A DNA stretch of 64,000 nucleotides from an uncultured Oscillospiraceae bacterium (GTDB lineage Bacteria > Bacillota > Clostridia > Oscillospirales > Acutalibacteraceae): the NCBI GenBank assembly GCA_900541565.1, contig UQKB01000008.1, positions 1-64,000 on the forward strand. The letters run 5' to 3'. A model generated the notes under the pieces. That model ran no database searches, had not been told where the DNA came from, and saw only the letters and a program-made list of their open reading frames with translations. How positions within the stretch are numbered: the stretch's first letter is position 1; every line of letters begins with the position of its first letter. Positions 63,039 to 64,000 of this stretch are shown in pieces. Position numbers and translations under genes: made by a program.

Positions 63039-63240
63039 TTGTAATTTGAAAAAAATCGTTGTTTTGTGGTTTGAGAGCAGATACAAACGGCGGTATCAAG
63101 CAGGTATCAATATGTCTGTTGCAGATTATTTTTTTCCTATAACCTACGGTCAAAAAAGCCTAATAGCAATTAAGGAACTTTGCGCTCATGAATATGAACA
63201 TACAAGTCATATAGCTACATCTCATAGTTTCCGCACTCAA

Positions 63241-63280
63241 CGCCCATACAGTTTTATCCTGTATGGGCGTTTGTTGTTTT
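63241..63280 (+). terminator. terminator/attenuator before the sigma-factor remnant
   Basis: Stem CGCCCATACAG / CTGTATGGGCG then TTTGTTGTTTTTA, 75 bp upstream of the remnant's ATG. Confidence 0.8.
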
Positions 63281-63313
63281 TACCTCTGCTTGGGAAGAAA
63301 GGGGATGATTTAG

Positions 63314-63747
63314 ATGACGGATATAGAACAATACAAAGAGCATATCGAGATCACGTTCAACGGTTTTTGCAAGGCGTTTATCATGCTGCACTCGACGTTT
63401 ATTACAAAATAAAGCGAAAACAGCAATATGAAGTACCCTTTGAATATCTTAAGGAAATAGATTTCGAGCCTTCTTGCACAGGTGAATACTTTGCGGTTTA
63501 AGACGTACCTACCGTATTTATTGTTCAAGGGGAAAAGGTAATTGTAGAAAGCAAAGTATTAGCAACCGCCTTGCTACACCTGTCGAAAAAGCGGCGTGAA
63601 GTCTTGCTTCTGCGTTTTTACTTGGGTTATAACGACGCGGAAATCGGCAGAATGTTCGGACCTTGCAGGAGTGCAATCAATCGCAGGAAACATGTAGCAT
63701 TACGTTTACTCTGAAAGGAACTGGAAGCATTACAAAATGAGGAATAA
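63314..63747 (+). pseudogene. Tn916-type sigma-factor-like gene, disrupted
   Basis: Starts MTDIEQYKEHIEITFNGFCKAF, shifts frame near 63385, then reads HAALDVYYKIKRKQQYEVPFEYLKEIDFEPS, hits TAA at 63499, continues DVPTVFIVQGEKVIVES...REVLLLRFYLGYNDAEIGRMFG, meets a TGA at 63711 and ends KELEALQNEE. This is the small sigma-70-region-4 protein found in Tn916-like conjugative transposons. One frameshift and two nonsense codons make it non-functional. Confidence 0.85.
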
Positions 63748-63790
63748 CAAACACAAATTGCTGCCCTATCAAGTGATAGAAAAAGCAGCT
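63737..63790 (+). pseudogene. 5' fragment of Tn916-type helix-turn-helix gene
   Basis: ATG overlaps the end of the sigma remnant as in Tn916 and reads NKHKLLPYQVIEKAA, the N-terminus of the small HTH protein that follows the sigma gene there. Homology stops at about 63790, giving a junction with unrelated sequence. Confidence 0.65.
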
Positions 63791-64000
63791 CTCTGTCCCA
63801 AACGGGCATACAACTATTTTCTTATACGTCCTTTAAATTGGCGCTCTCCCAAACACGTCCTTTTTTCTTTCCCTAATCTGTAACACTTCATTGACAAACC
63901 TACACAGAGTTTTCTTAAAAAACACAGAATTATATTGACAAACGGAAAAGGCAAAGGTATAATATTAAGCAGTGTTTTAAGATACCGGGGTTTTGTTCTG
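63791..64000. other. noncoding tail with a consensus promoter
   Basis: No gene to the window edge. At 63935-63963 there is TTGACA, a 17-bp spacer and TATAAT on the plus strand, so a transcript begins near 63970 and leads out of the window. Confidence 0.6.
63935..63963 (+). promoter_or_regulatory. consensus promoter reading off the window
   Basis: Perfect TTGACA (63935-63940) and TATAAT (63958-63963) with 17-bp spacing; the gene it serves is beyond 64000. Confidence 0.8.

Noticed and set aside
63046..63501. A 151-residue plus-strand gene
   Set aside because: Its first half spans a terminator and noncoding leader; its second half is the frame-shifted body of the sigma-factor remnant.

Overview
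The window looks like a chromosomal segment of an anaerobic, spore-forming Gram-positive bacterium of the Clostridia, most likely the Ruminococcaceae/Oscillospiraceae group. The support is: sporulation genes (spoVT, gerW/ytfJ), the Firmicutes order SRP RNA-dnaX-ebfC-recR, a glgB-glgC-glgD-glgA cluster with the Firmicutes-type GlgD subunit, a dockerin-bearing secreted protein, and a gut-Clostridia-style NRPS ending in a reductase domain. No species can be named from the sequence alone.

Left island (1-6554): an AT-rich accessory region directly downstream of a tRNA-Thr/tRNA-Tyr operon. It holds three toxin/immunity modules plus an orphan immunity gene. Two toxins are barnase RNases fused to the zinc-knuckle part of a phage Mu F / SPP1 gp7 head-protein domain, each followed by barstar. 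The third is a DUF4417 protein with a nuclease-like C-terminus and a CdiI-like immunity gene, and carries a one-base frameshift. Two of the modules have near-perfect LexA (SOS) boxes in their promoters. The orphan barstar sits in a 464-bp duplication from which the toxin was removed at an 8-bp microhomology. Repeats and hairpins punctuate the modules.

Core 6.5-42.7 kb: two tRNAs, a secreted 5'-nucleotidase, SpoVT, a type I restriction system with hsdS convergent to hsdR-hsdM, an AraC regulator, recR-ebfC-dnaX and SRP RNA, rpmB, a membrane acyltransferase, and a long operon (M50 protease, scpA, scpB, ytfI, ytfJ, D-Ala-D-Ala carboxypeptidase, rluB). Then come a three-gene biotin enzyme that resembles transcarboxylase (12S, 1.3S and 5S parts without biotin carboxylase or a sodium pump), a CNNM/CorC membrane protein, ilvB-ilvN-ilvC, and the glycogen cluster.

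Secondary-metabolite locus (43.6-54.9 kb): a MATE exporter with a C-terminal RsbW-like but degenerate GHKL domain, a 2995-residue NRPS (A-T-C-A-T-C-A-T-reductase) and a SpoIIAA-like STAS protein. Together they suggest a tripeptide-like aldehyde or derivative with a built-in partner-switch-like control element.

Right end (55-64 kb): a yybP-ykoY (Mn2+) riboswitch controls a P-type ATPase. A CotH-kinase/dockerin secreted protein follows. The last 3 kb is decayed conjugative-transposon material (serine recombinase tail, Tn916-type sigma factor and HTH remnants) surrounding an intact divergent merR/DUF4097 lipoprotein pair with a classic MerR promoter.
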